Assembly: GCA_902461025.1 (NCBI GenBank)
Contig: CABPWC010000033.1
Location: 1-14,719 of the forward strand
Origin: an uncultured Streptococcus sp.
Lineage (GTDB): Bacteria; Bacillota; Bacilli; Lactobacillales; Streptococcaceae
Length of the DNA stretch: 14,719 nucleotides
Direction: 5' to 3'
How positions within the stretch are numbered: the first letter of the stretch is position 1; the number at the start of each line of letters is the position of its first letter. The notes under the pieces are model-generated. The model saw only the letters and a list, made by a program, of their open reading frames with translations, searched no databases and was not told the DNA's origin. Made by a program: the position numbers and the translations under genes. Positions 6,972 through 13,744 of this stretch are shown piece after piece.

Positions 6972-9900
6972 CTATTTTTTATACTTACGAAGACCTGCAA
7001 GACTCAATAATCCCAAAATCATTCCCACAACTGGAAGCATGCTTGCTGCTGATCCAGTGTTTGGCAGTGATTGTTTTGGTTTTCCAGGTTCTTCAGGTTT
7101 AGGCGGCTCTGGTGTACGAGTAACAACCTTGGCAGTCATTTCTTCACTGTTTACAATGTTCACAAATTTATTCTCGACTTCTCCAGCTGCAATTCGCTCT
7201 ACTTCGATGTAGAAGTCCGCATCGAAGCTACCCTTGACTCCTAAAGAGTTCAAGAAATCTTTGTCAATAGTATATGACCACTTACCATCTTTTTCATTCC
7301 ATGTTACTTTAACAATCTTCTTAATGAAATCAGAATTTGTACTTTGATCAAACTTAAATTGGAAAGCATAGCTAGAGCCTTTAACAATCTTATCTCCAGC
7401 TTTAACAACTTTTCCATCAGAAAGAACTACATCATACGGTAACACCATATCTTTTCCAGCTACATATTCAGTACCACGAATGATTCCTGACCAGTTACCT
7501 GTATATTTATCATGCTTCATATCAAGCATATCAATTCCATCATACTGGTAAAGAGTATCATGTTTAGAAGGCACAGTCACACCGTCCAAAAGATAGCGTA
7601 GGTATTCACCAATCTGAATTTCTTGACCATCACGAATCTTCTTATCGTCTTTTTGATCCAAAGCGTGTTTTTCAGGTTTCAAATCAGGAACTTGAACTGT
7701 TACCAAATTAGAAACAAAGCTATTTCCAAAATCAATTTGATGGAAATCATTTTTTACAATCTGACCTTTTTCTACCAACAAACGAGCAGGAAGATCAATC
7801 GTGATATTTTTAGCTTGTTTCACATAGTTTTTATAGAATGAAGCAGAATCCTTCGCTACAAACATATAGAACTCACCTTTTGGATTCAAACCAGCTTCCT
7901 TCAAAATATTTTGAATTTCTTTTGTACGTTGCTTTTCTGAAAGAACATGGTACATATTAAACAAAGCCTTAACATCTTTACCAGCAGAATCTTTCATTGT
8001 GATTTTAGAATCATCTACCTTATATGCTCCGTCTTGAACATCATCTACCATTGCCCATGTTTTACCATAAGTCTTAGAATCAGTAGTAAACGTTGAGTAT
8101 GGTTTATAATCAGTTGTTAAACTGAATTTCACATTTTTATCAAATGTATTTGCCCCATTAATACTACGTTCATAAGTATCTTTGATAGCCTTCACAGGTT
8201 TTGGAGTTGATGGTTTCACACGCAAGCGTGAGTAGTTCACTTTCACGGCAGGAACTAAAGGCATTTCAGGAATTTTTTTCTTCTCTGGTGGAGTTGGAGC
8301 TGGTGGAGTTGGAAGTGTTGTACGAGGTACAAACTCTTTTGGTTTTTCCAATTTAGGTTTAGGAATTTCAATAGTGTCTTTTGGCAAATACTTAGGCTCA
8401 ACAGGAGGTTTTGTCAAAATATTGATTGGAACAGTTGCACTTGCTTTACCAAAGATACCAACTGCCCAACCATAACCAGTGAAAATTGTTTCATCAGAAG
8501 GAACAGCTTTACCTTCAGAAGCATAAATACCTTCAATTTCCTTGCGTTTTTCTTCTGTTTCTTTATCATTATGAACTCCACGTCCATTATGATAAGCAAA
8601 ATTCAAACTAGAACCATACCCAACAGACAAAATTGAACCTAAAGGAATATCAGCTTCATCTTTAACGTTATCATAACCAAGATCACCTTTTTTTACTCCC
8701 AATTCAGGAACATCATAAGTCCAAGCAGTCTTATATTCACCCTTATAATAAGAACGACCATCACGACTTACCTTCTTCACTTCTGAACCTTTTGGATTCA
8801 AAACAATCCCTTCTGAACCATCTTGATAGGTCAAACTCAATTCTTGACCATAATCAATATCATTAAACATAGAAGCAATAGCCATCACAGCATTTTTTCC
8901 ATTTTTTTCATAAAAGAAATCAATTTTTGTATCAAACTGAACTAAATTCCCATAAATAAAGTTAATAGAACCACTTCCATTATCTTTACTAATAAAGATT
9001 TTAGTTGAACTTAACGATTTTCCTTCTTTCACCCATTCAGGCTCAGCACTTCTAAAAGTAAACTTAGCAGAGATTTTCTTACCATCTTTACTTTCAGCAA
9101 TATTATGGAGCGTAAATGAATCGCCTGCTTTTGGATTTACAATTTCAGCAAAAACTCCATCATTATTTGCAAGCAACCCTGCACGACTTCCACTAATAGT
9201 TGTATCAGAATGTAAACCGATATAATCTTTAACGGAAGTCAAACCATCAACACCTTCAAAAGAAGCAGTCAATTTTTTATAGTAGTTTACGCTACCACGT
9301 TGTGAATTGTCATAATCCCCATATACTTGGATATGAGGTTTTTCAGCCTTCAATCCTTTTTTAGCAAGTTCTTCTTTCTGCTTATTATAAACAGCTAATT
9401 CTTTGTTATATGTTACCAGCTTCTTATCATACTGAGATTTAAGATCAGCATTTTCTTTTTCAACCTTTTCATTAAAGGCTTTTTGATCTGCTAAATCTTT
9501 ACTATATTTAGCTTCTTTTTCAGCGTTATCCTTTGCAATACGCTTATTTTCAGCTTTGGTTTCAGCTTCTTTCTTAGCATTATCATCAAGAATAGCTTTG
9601 TTTTCAGCTTCAATACGTTTGACTTCTGCTTCATGTTCTTTTACAGCTTTGTCATACGCTTCTTGTTTAGACTTGTTTTCTTGTTCAATTACTTCACGTT
9701 CTTTAGTAGTTTTATCTACCCTAGAAGAATAATCATCAGTCACAGTTTTAACTTCTTTTTCTTGCTTCGCATAATCAGCTTCAATTTCTTTTTTCTTTTC
9801 TGCGACTGTTTCAGAAGTTGCAACACCTTTATCCTTAACAGCACCTACTTCTACATTAACACCAGCATTTTTAGCTTCAGTAACAGCTTTATCAAGGTTT

Positions 9901-10094
9901 TCATGAGAGATAGGAACTTCCAGTTCAGTTTTCTTCTCTACTGCAACAGTTTTATCAGTTGAAACTTCATCAGCAGATACAGTCCCTTGAAGTCCCATTC
10001 CCAAAATACCAAGCGCAAGAATAACTCCACACGCACCAGCTACCTTTGTCTTACGGATTGAACCATAAGCCTTATATTGATTTGATTTTAACAT
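6972..10094 (-). CDS. LPNTG-anchored antigen I/II- or PrgB-like adhesin
   Basis: The protein has 1040 residues. In order: a GSIRK-type signal peptide (about 1-41, motif YGSIRKTK, likely cleaved after VSA); an Ala/Lys/Glu-rich coiled-coil stalk (about 95-246) like a shortened antigen I/II A region; a globular V/GbpC-like domain (about 255-560); a proline-rich linker (about 562-630); and two C-terminal domains (about 636-800 and 800-985) whose NVKFSLTTDYKPY, GEFYMFVAKD and IDFGNSF segments match the isopeptide-forming C2/C3 domains of antigen I/II. It ends with LPNTG (1010-1014), a membrane helix and a basic tail for sortase A. Antigen I/II proteins are usually near 1500-1600 residues, so this is a compact form. 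As the neighbour of a PrgA-like gene it probably acts like PrgB, promoting cell-cell contact or biofilm during mating. Ligand unknown; I see no RGD. The start has a strong AAAGGAG site. Confidence 0.9.
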   Translation of the reverse strand: MLKSNQYKAYGSIRKTKVAGACGVILALGILGMGLQGTVSADEVSTDKTVAVEKKTELEVPISHENLDKAVTEAKNAGVNVEVGAVKDKGVATSETVAEKKKEIEADYAKQEKEVKTVTDDYSSRVDKTTKEREVIEQENKSKQEAYDKAVKEHEAEVKRIEAENKAILDDNAKKEAETKAENKRIAKDNAEKEAKYSKDLADQKAFNEKVEKENADLKSQYDKKLVTYNKELAVYNKQKEELAKKGLKAEKPHIQVYGDYDNSQRGSVNYYKKLTASFEGVDGLTSVKDYIGLHSDTTISGSRAGLLANNDGVFAEIVNPKAGDSFTLHNIAESKDGKKISAKFTFRSAEPEWVKEGKSLSSTKIFISKDNGSGSINFIYGNLVQFDTKIDFFYEKNGKNAVMAIASMFNDIDYGQELSLTYQDGSEGIVLNPKGSEVKKVSRDGRSYYKGEYKTAWTYDVPELGVKKGDLGYDNVKDEADIPLGSILSVGYGSSLNFAYHNGRGVHNDKETEEKRKEIEGIYASEGKAVPSDETIFTGYGWAVGIFGKASATVPINILTKPPVEPKYLPKDTIEIPKPKLEKPKEFVPRTTLPTPPAPTPPEKKKIPEMPLVPAVKVNYSRLRVKPSTPKPVKAIKDTYERSINGANTFDKNVKFSLTTDYKPYSTFTTDSKTYGKTWAMVDDVQDGAYKVDDSKITMKDSAGKDVKALFNMYHVLSEKQRTKEIQNILKEAGLNPKGEFYMFVAKDSASFYKNYVKQAKNITIDLPARLLVEKGQIVKNDFHQIDFGNSFVSNLVTVQVPDLKPEKHALDQKDDKKIRDGQEIQIGEYLRYLLDGVTVPSKHDTLYQYDGIDMLDMKHDKYTGNWSGIIRGTEYVAGKDMVLPYDVVLSDGKVVKAGDKIVKGSSYAFQFKFDQSTNSDFIKKIVKVTWNEKDGKWSYTIDKDFLNSLGVKGSFDADFYIEVERIAAGEVENKFVNIVNSEEMTAKVVTRTPEPPKPEEPGKPKQSLPNTGSAASMLPVVGMILGLLSLAGLRKYKK

Positions 10095-10138
10095 TATATT
10101 TCTCCTTTTTTTAAATCATTTTGTTATTTTTTTCTAAC

Positions 10139-10164
10139 CTCGTTTTTTTAAGATGGTGAACGAG
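10139..10164 (-). other. Weak inverted repeat upstream of the adhesin gene
   Basis: Six-bp arms (AACGAG and CTCGTT) flank a 14-base loop in the 91-nt gap between the surface-exclusion gene and the adhesin gene. No T run follows on the minus strand, so it is not a convincing terminator. It could reduce read-through or act as a leader hairpin. No good promoter is visible in the gap, so the two genes may share a transcript. Confidence 0.25.
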
Positions 10165-10185
10165 ATCGCTTAAATACTTCTAAAA

Positions 10186-11994
10186 TCATACCCATTTACC
10201 TGAATAATCAAGTTTATACCCCTGAATCACTTCATTACGAGCATATACTCCATTTGATTTTAAATAATACCATGAACCATAATAAGAATCATAAATCCAT
10301 TCATTAACAGCCATAGCCCCACTAGACTTCAAATAATATGAACCCTTCCAAGTATTTCTTTCCATATAACCACCAGACTTGAAAGAATACCAAAGTCCAT
10401 TGACTTTATACCATTGATTATTTACATACGAACCACCATTCTTAATATAAAACCATGAACCATAATAAGAATCATAAATCCATTCACTTTCTGCCATCTT
10501 ACCATCAGATTTCAGATAATATGAACCTTGCCATGCACTTCGTGAATAAACACCATTTGATTTTAAATAATACCACGCTTTATAGCTTGAATCATAAATC
10601 CATTCACTTTCTGCCATCTTACCATCAGACTTCAAGTAATATGAGCCTTGCCATGTATTTGTCACACGTTTGTTGTTTCTATAAAAGAACCATGAACCAT
10701 TTTCCTTGACCCATCCATTCTTACTTGATGAAGGTTTACTTTGATTCTGAGAAGGTTTGCTCGGTTTATTCGTATCTTGTTTTTGAGAAGGTTTAGATGG
10801 CTTAGCAGGACTTGTATTTTGTTTTTCCTTATCCTTCTTAGCTTTTTCTTGTTTCTCCTTTTCCTCCTGAGCCTTCAGAGAATCAATTTCCTTGGAAATT
10901 TTGTTATAGTCGTTATAAGCACTTTGTAACTTCTCATACTTACTTTTTTCATCTTGTAATTCTTTTGATTTCTTAGCTAAACTTGCTTGTCGATTACTTT
11001 CTGTTGTGTTTGACGGACTAGAGGTATTGAAAACACTCTTTGTTGCTTTAGAAAGATCAGTATCACTAACCGTAATATAACTAATCCCAAGTCCATCTTT
11101 TAAATAGTAAAATGATAGTCCAATATACTCATTTTTATTAGTTGTCCCATAATTCACACCAGCTACGGATTGAGCATGAAGGAACTCTGTCCCATTAAAC
11201 AAAAAGTTCAAGATAGAATTATAAACCCACTGTTTCATTTCAGCTTTAGTCATTTCACTTGAGACTCCACTTAAAGCAAAGTGGTTTTCATAGTACTGAC
11301 TTCCATATTCGCTTACTTCATCTTCCCTGCTTGAAGTAGGCAAGCCATATTCTCTAGCTACATCATTGATACCTTTTACATAATGCCAATCAAAAGCACT
11401 TCTATTTGCTTCACGAACTTTTTTTGAAAGTTTATCGGCAAAATCAATAGATGAACTAGCTAACGAAACTTGTGGCATCCCCATTTGACTACGAACTTGA
11501 TTAAGCATATCTAAAGCAAAGTAATTCAATTCAACTACAACTTCTTTAGGAAGATTATTTACATCATAAACTTCAACTTGATCAGAAGTACTAGAAATAA
11601 AATTTCCTTCTTGTGAACGTAGCTTGCTACTTTCTGACTTCAAAATTTGTTCTGCATGATCTCTTTCAGCTTCACTTTTACCATAGTTGAAATAATCTTT
11701 AAGAGCCTTTGCATACTCAGCACTTACTTTGATTGTATTCTTTTCTGAATAAGGTACATTTAACTGAGAAACTTGTTGCTCTAATTCTTTTATCTTGTTT
11801 TCACTTTCCTTCAAAGAATACCAGCGACCACTAGATTCAAAACCACTAGACCCATTTGCCTTATAAAGACTATCTTTCTGCTTCTCTAGTTGAGCGATTC
11901 TTACTTCTCTTGCAGAATCAGCATGAACTACACTATTACTAAAAGCAAGTAATGTTACTGTTGAAAGTAACAACATTGAACCTTTAACTTTCAT
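10186..11994 (-). CDS. SEC10/PgrA surface-exclusion protein with choline-binding repeats (PrgA-like)
   Basis: The protein has 602 residues. A signal peptide (1-25, ending VVHA) is followed by a helical region (about 28-125), a SEC10/PgrA domain (about 150-310), a second coiled coil (about 335-395), a Lys/Pro/Ser linker (396-425) and choline-binding repeats (427-602) with recurring WQGSYYLKSDGKM and WIYDSSYKAWYYLKS units. The middle domain shows the CAP-like core of PrgA/Sec10, including LNQVRSQMG and the His-bearing LHAQSVAGVNYG. PrgA reduces entry of the same plasmid and limits aggregation. Known PrgA proteins are anchored by a sortase LPXTG signal. None is present here, and the choline repeats would hold the protein on teichoic-acid choline instead. 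This ties the element to choline-decorated hosts of the pneumococcus/mitis group. The start has AAGGAG at 6-7 nt. Confidence 0.88.
   Translation of the reverse strand: MKVKGSMLLLSTVTLLAFSNSVVHADSAREVRIAQLEKQKDSLYKANGSSGFESSGRWYSLKESENKIKELEQQVSQLNVPYSEKNTIKVSAEYAKALKDYFNYGKSEAERDHAEQILKSESSKLRSQEGNFISSTSDQVEVYDVNNLPKEVVVELNYFALDMLNQVRSQMGMPQVSLASSSIDFADKLSKKVREANRSAFDWHYVKGINDVAREYGLPTSSREDEVSEYGSQYYENHFALSGVSSEMTKAEMKQWVYNSILNFLFNGTEFLHAQSVAGVNYGTTNKNEYIGLSFYYLKDGLGISYITVSDTDLSKATKSVFNTSSPSNTTESNRQASLAKKSKELQDEKSKYEKLQSAYNDYNKISKEIDSLKAQEEKEKQEKAKKDKEKQNTSPAKPSKPSQKQDTNKPSKPSQNQSKPSSSKNGWVKENGSWFFYRNNKRVTNTWQGSYYLKSDGKMAESEWIYDSSYKAWYYLKSNGVYSRSAWQGSYYLKSDGKMAESEWIYDSYYGSWFYIKNGGSYVNNQWYKVNGLWYSFKSGGYMERNTWKGSYYLKSSGAMAVNEWIYDSYYGSWYYLKSNGVYARNEVIQGYKLDYSGKWV
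10189..10716 (-). repeat. Choline-binding repeat region
   Basis: The coding DNA of residues 427-602 of the surface-exclusion protein is made of related units of about 20 codons. The closest pair, 10469-10509 and 10589-10629, is a perfect 41-bp direct repeat at a 120-bp period (40 residues); similarity continues past it. A further related copy lies near 10262-10298. Such near-identical tracts favour unit gain and loss by recombination, including with chromosomal choline-binding protein genes. Confidence 0.85.
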
Positions 11995-12045
11995 TGTTTA
12001 CTCCTTAACAAAATCCAAAAAACTTAAGATGAGCTAAAAATTATT

Positions 12046-12061
12046 TAACAATACATTGTTA
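12046..12061. promoter_or_regulatory. 16-bp palindrome upstream of the surface-exclusion gene, candidate operator
   Basis: TAACAATACATTGTTA has perfect 7-bp arms around a 2-bp centre and lies 52 bp before the surface-exclusion start. On the minus strand it overlaps a TATAAC that could be a -10, although no good -35 is visible. The size and symmetry suit a homodimeric repressor such as an XRE protein. The regulator is unknown. Confidence 0.4.
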
Positions 12062-12085
12062 TAATTCGTTTAAATTTTTCTTATT

Positions 12086-12898
12086 TTAAAAATATTTTTT
12101 CTTGTAAAAATAACCCACTGCTGTCAACAACATAGCCCCAATAGTACCTAGAATGCTTTCTGCAGTTCCAGTGTTTGGAAGTGTTTTAAGTTTGCCTTCT
12201 TTATCAGTAACAGAGATAGTCTTATCTTCGTTAACAGTACCACCGATCTCTTCAGGAGTTACTACAGATCCATCTGAAAGGACTACGTTTCCGTTTTGCG
12301 TGCTAACAATTGAAGCTCCTCTATTCGTTTCAACTAGTTCTTTTGTTACATCATGCACCACTTGACCTGTTGAAGTTGAAGTAGTTCCAATTTGAGACTT
12401 CCCTTGTTCGTTTGCCTCGTCTGTTGTTTTTGGCTTTTCAACTGGGACTCCATCAAGGCTACCTGCATTATCATTGTCCTGTGGCTTGTCTGAAGGTGCT
12501 GGTTTGTCTGTTGATATCCCGTCAAGACTTCCTGCGTTGTCTTTGTCTTGTGGTTTATCTGATGGTGTTGGTACACCATCGAGACTACCTGCATTATCCT
12601 TATCCTGTGGCTTATCAGAAGGTGCTGGTTTGTCTGTTGATACCCCGTCAAGACTTCCTGTGTTGTCTTTGTCTTGTACACTTGGCGCTGTTGGATCTAC
12701 TGGAGTAACTGAAGGCTCCGTTGGCTGAACTGCTGGGGCCTCTGTTTCCGTTGAAGCGCTAGGCGTTGTTGGCGTAACGACTTCTGTTGCTGGGGCAGAA
12801 GAATCAATTGGTGCAGGATCGTCTGCTGATACATAACCAACTTGTGCAAGTGCGATAGTTGAAAGTGCTAGTGTAGCTAATACTTGTTTCTTGTTCAT
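12086..12898 (-). CDS. LPNTG-anchored repeat-containing surface protein (PrgC-like)
   Basis: The protein has 270 residues. A signal peptide (1-25, ending YVSA) leads into a Pro/Thr/Ser-rich stretch (26-74), four tandem repeats (75-156) built on QDKDNAGSLDGV with SDKP linkers, a mostly polar domain (157-235) with VVLSDGSVVTPEEIGG, and a sorting signal: LPNTG (240-244), a hydrophobic helix and the basic tail YKKKYF. The repeats and small size recall PrgC-type proteins encoded beside PrgA/PrgB on pheromone plasmids, but the similarity is one of layout, not proven homology. It is expected to be covalently bound to peptidoglycan and to extend through the wall. Function unknown; a role in mating-pair contact or biofilm is inferred from its neighbours. 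AAAAGGA lies 9 nt before the ATG. The gene follows the 100-residue gene by 18 nt, so both probably share a transcript. Confidence 0.8.
   Translation of the reverse strand: MNKKQVLATLALSTIALAQVGYVSADDPAPIDSSAPATEVVTPTTPSASTETEAPAVQPTEPSVTPVDPTAPSVQDKDNTGSLDGVSTDKPAPSDKPQDKDNAGSLDGVPTPSDKPQDKDNAGSLDGISTDKPAPSDKPQDNDNAGSLDGVPVEKPKTTDEANEQGKSQIGTTSTSTGQVVHDVTKELVETNRGASIVSTQNGNVVLSDGSVVTPEEIGGTVNEDKTISVTDKEGKLKTLPNTGTAESILGTIGAMLLTAVGYFYKKKYF
12431..12676 (-). repeat. Four tandem repeats in the small LPNTG protein
   Basis: The repeats encode units of 23, 19, 23 and 17 residues, each beginning QDKDN or QDNDN followed by GSLDG. The first and third units carry STDKPAPSDKP and the second a shorter PTPSDKP, so the array alternates and may have grown by duplication of a two-unit block. 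Open frames on the opposite strand here are by-products of the repetition. Confidence 0.85.
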
Positions 12899-12916
12899 TT
12901 TGATTTTTCCTTTTCT

Positions 12917-13219
12917 TTATTTATTTTTCGGGTTATAACCTTTTCCAGTTAAACGAAGCTCCATTCCTGATGGTGTCTTAACTTTTCGAGCTATAACTTG
13001 AGCATCTCTCTTAATAGTGCGAATTTGACCATAAACCTTTTTATAAGGCAAATGAAATTCAACATCCCTTAAAAGGCCGTCTACATATCCTCTAGCCTGT
13101 TTAACTGCATAATCTGGCTTCAGGATAAGGTCTGTGCCGTCCTCTAAGCGAGCTGTCGCACCTCCTTGTTTTCCTAAGTTTTTTAAGTCCTTTAGGCGGA
13201 CGGTTATTTCATCTGTCAT
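12917..13219 (-). CDS. Conserved-looking small protein of unknown function
   Basis: The protein has 100 residues and no signal peptide or membrane segment, so it is presumably cytoplasmic. It is basic, with an acidic patch near the start (DEITVRLKDLKNLGKQGG) and a predicted mix of strands and helices. The C-terminal half, EFHLPYKKVYGQIRTIKRD and KVKTPSGMELRLTGKGYNP, looks strand-rich and positively charged. I do not recognise the family. Its ATG at 13219 has a good site (AAGGAG, 7 nt). It lies downstream of a 290-nt hairpin-rich leader and 18 nt before the small LPNTG protein gene, so it heads the surface-protein block. In pCF10 a small RNA-binding protein, PrgU, tempers expression of the adhesin operon; this gene could play a comparable part, but nothing in its sequence proves it. 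Confidence 0.65.
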   Translation of the reverse strand: MTDEITVRLKDLKNLGKQGGATARLEDGTDLILKPDYAVKQARGYVDGLLRDVEFHLPYKKVYGQIRTIKRDAQVIARKVKTPSGMELRLTGKGYNPKNK

Positions 13220-13509
13220 AGATTTCTCCTTGAAGTTGAAAAGCGAAAATTACGCTGTGCTGTGTAAAAACGTATTTTTACATCGGTATTTTATACGCTG
13301 GGTTTATAGTCTAGTAACCCATACTCCTTCAGCTTATGACCATTGTCATGCTTTTTCGTTCAGTGGCTGGACTAGATATCCTTTTCTAGTTTGCTACTCG
13401 CCCCCGTTTCTTTTTTATCCATAGCCACGCTGCATCAGGGCAAGTCTTGTATTCAGTTTTCAAAGGTCTGTAGTTTAATGACTTCTCGGTCAATATAGAG
13501 CTATCTGGA
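13220..13509 (-). ncRNA. Candidate structured leader RNA (five successive hairpins) before the surface-protein genes
   Basis: This 290-nt stretch between the XRE gene and the 100-residue gene has no convincing ORF. Its promoter-proximal part (13391-13509) shows nothing I can name. From 13390 down to 13242 five inverted repeats follow one another: ACTAG/CTAGT (13371-13390), AGC-ATGAC/GTCAT-GCT (13331-13352), GGGTT/AACCC (13300-13320), an 8-bp stem TGTAAAAA/TTTTTACA with a 4-base loop (13263-13282), and AGCG/CGCT (13242-13256). A TATAAA near 13290 could be a -10 with a poor -35. No T-tract terminator is present. It may be a regulatory 5' leader, a small RNA or a replication-related structure; which is undecided. 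Confidence 0.4.
13263..13282. promoter_or_regulatory. Near-perfect 20-bp palindrome, candidate operator or RNA hairpin
   Basis: TGTAAAAACGTATTTTTACA has 8-bp arms and a 4-bp centre, 43 bp before the start of the 100-residue gene. As DNA it is a plausible operator for a dimeric repressor such as the XRE protein encoded upstream. As RNA it is a hairpin followed by ACACAG, not by a T run, so it is not a terminator. Confidence 0.45.
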
Positions 13510-13725
13510 CTAGGTTTGGTCCGATTCTGAACCTAACAGGTAGTCAATAGTTACCTCAAAGTATTCTGCTACTTTTTTAGCATTTTCAAGACTTATCTGA
13601 CTATATCCTGTTTCCCAGTTCGATATGGTGTTACGAAATACTCCTATCTGATCAGCCAAGGTCTGTTGTGACAACCTGGCCTGTTTTCGTAATTCTTTAA
13701 TACGGTTTTGCGTTTGATTACTCAC
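13510..13725 (-). CDS. XRE-family (Cro/cI-type) transcriptional regulator
   Basis: The protein has 71 residues, nearly all a single helix-turn-helix domain (about 6-65). The signature runs RIKELRKQARLSQQTLADQIG, then NTISNWETG, then AKKVAEYFEVTIDYLLG, as in many short Cro-like repressors; there is no effector domain. The start is the GTG at 13725, with AAGGAG about 10 nt upstream. The overlapping ATG one base earlier is in another frame and meets TGA at once. It lies 19 nt after repA and probably shares its transcript. It could repress its own transcript, repA, or the surface-protein genes; palindromes at 13263-13282 and 12046-12061 are candidate targets, which is inference. Confidence 0.9.
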   Translation of the reverse strand: MSNQTQNRIKELRKQARLSQQTLADQIGVFRNTISNWETGYSQISLENAKKVAEYFEVTIDYLLGSESDQT

Positions 13726-13744
13726 ATCTAGTTGTCTCCTTCTT

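Noticed and set aside
10092..10098. TATAAT on the minus strand at the adhesin start
   Set aside because: It overlaps the ATG start codon and would start transcription inside the gene; it is part of the sequence between ribosome site and start.
10261..10660. Regularly spaced repeats resembling a CRISPR array
   Set aside because: The repeats are the coding units of choline-binding modules, in frame, with related rather than unique spacers.
12412..12728. Overlapping plus-strand open frames with repetitive Leu/Ser/Cys-rich proteins
   Set aside because: They are mirror frames of the tandem repeats in the small LPNTG protein, whose signal peptide and sorting signal fix the true frame.
13134..13424. 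96-residue plus-strand open frame across the leader region
   Set aside because: It begins antisense to the 100-residue gene, has no ribosome site, and has an improbable composition for a protein.
13391..13446. Short minus-strand ORF beginning MDKKETGASS within the leader
   Set aside because: It encodes only 16 residues and has no Shine-Dalgarno sequence before its ATG; a leader peptide cannot be supported.
13220..13509. Origin of transfer (oriT)
   Set aside because: The region has inverted repeats but no nick-site motif that I recognise, and no relaxase gene is adjacent.
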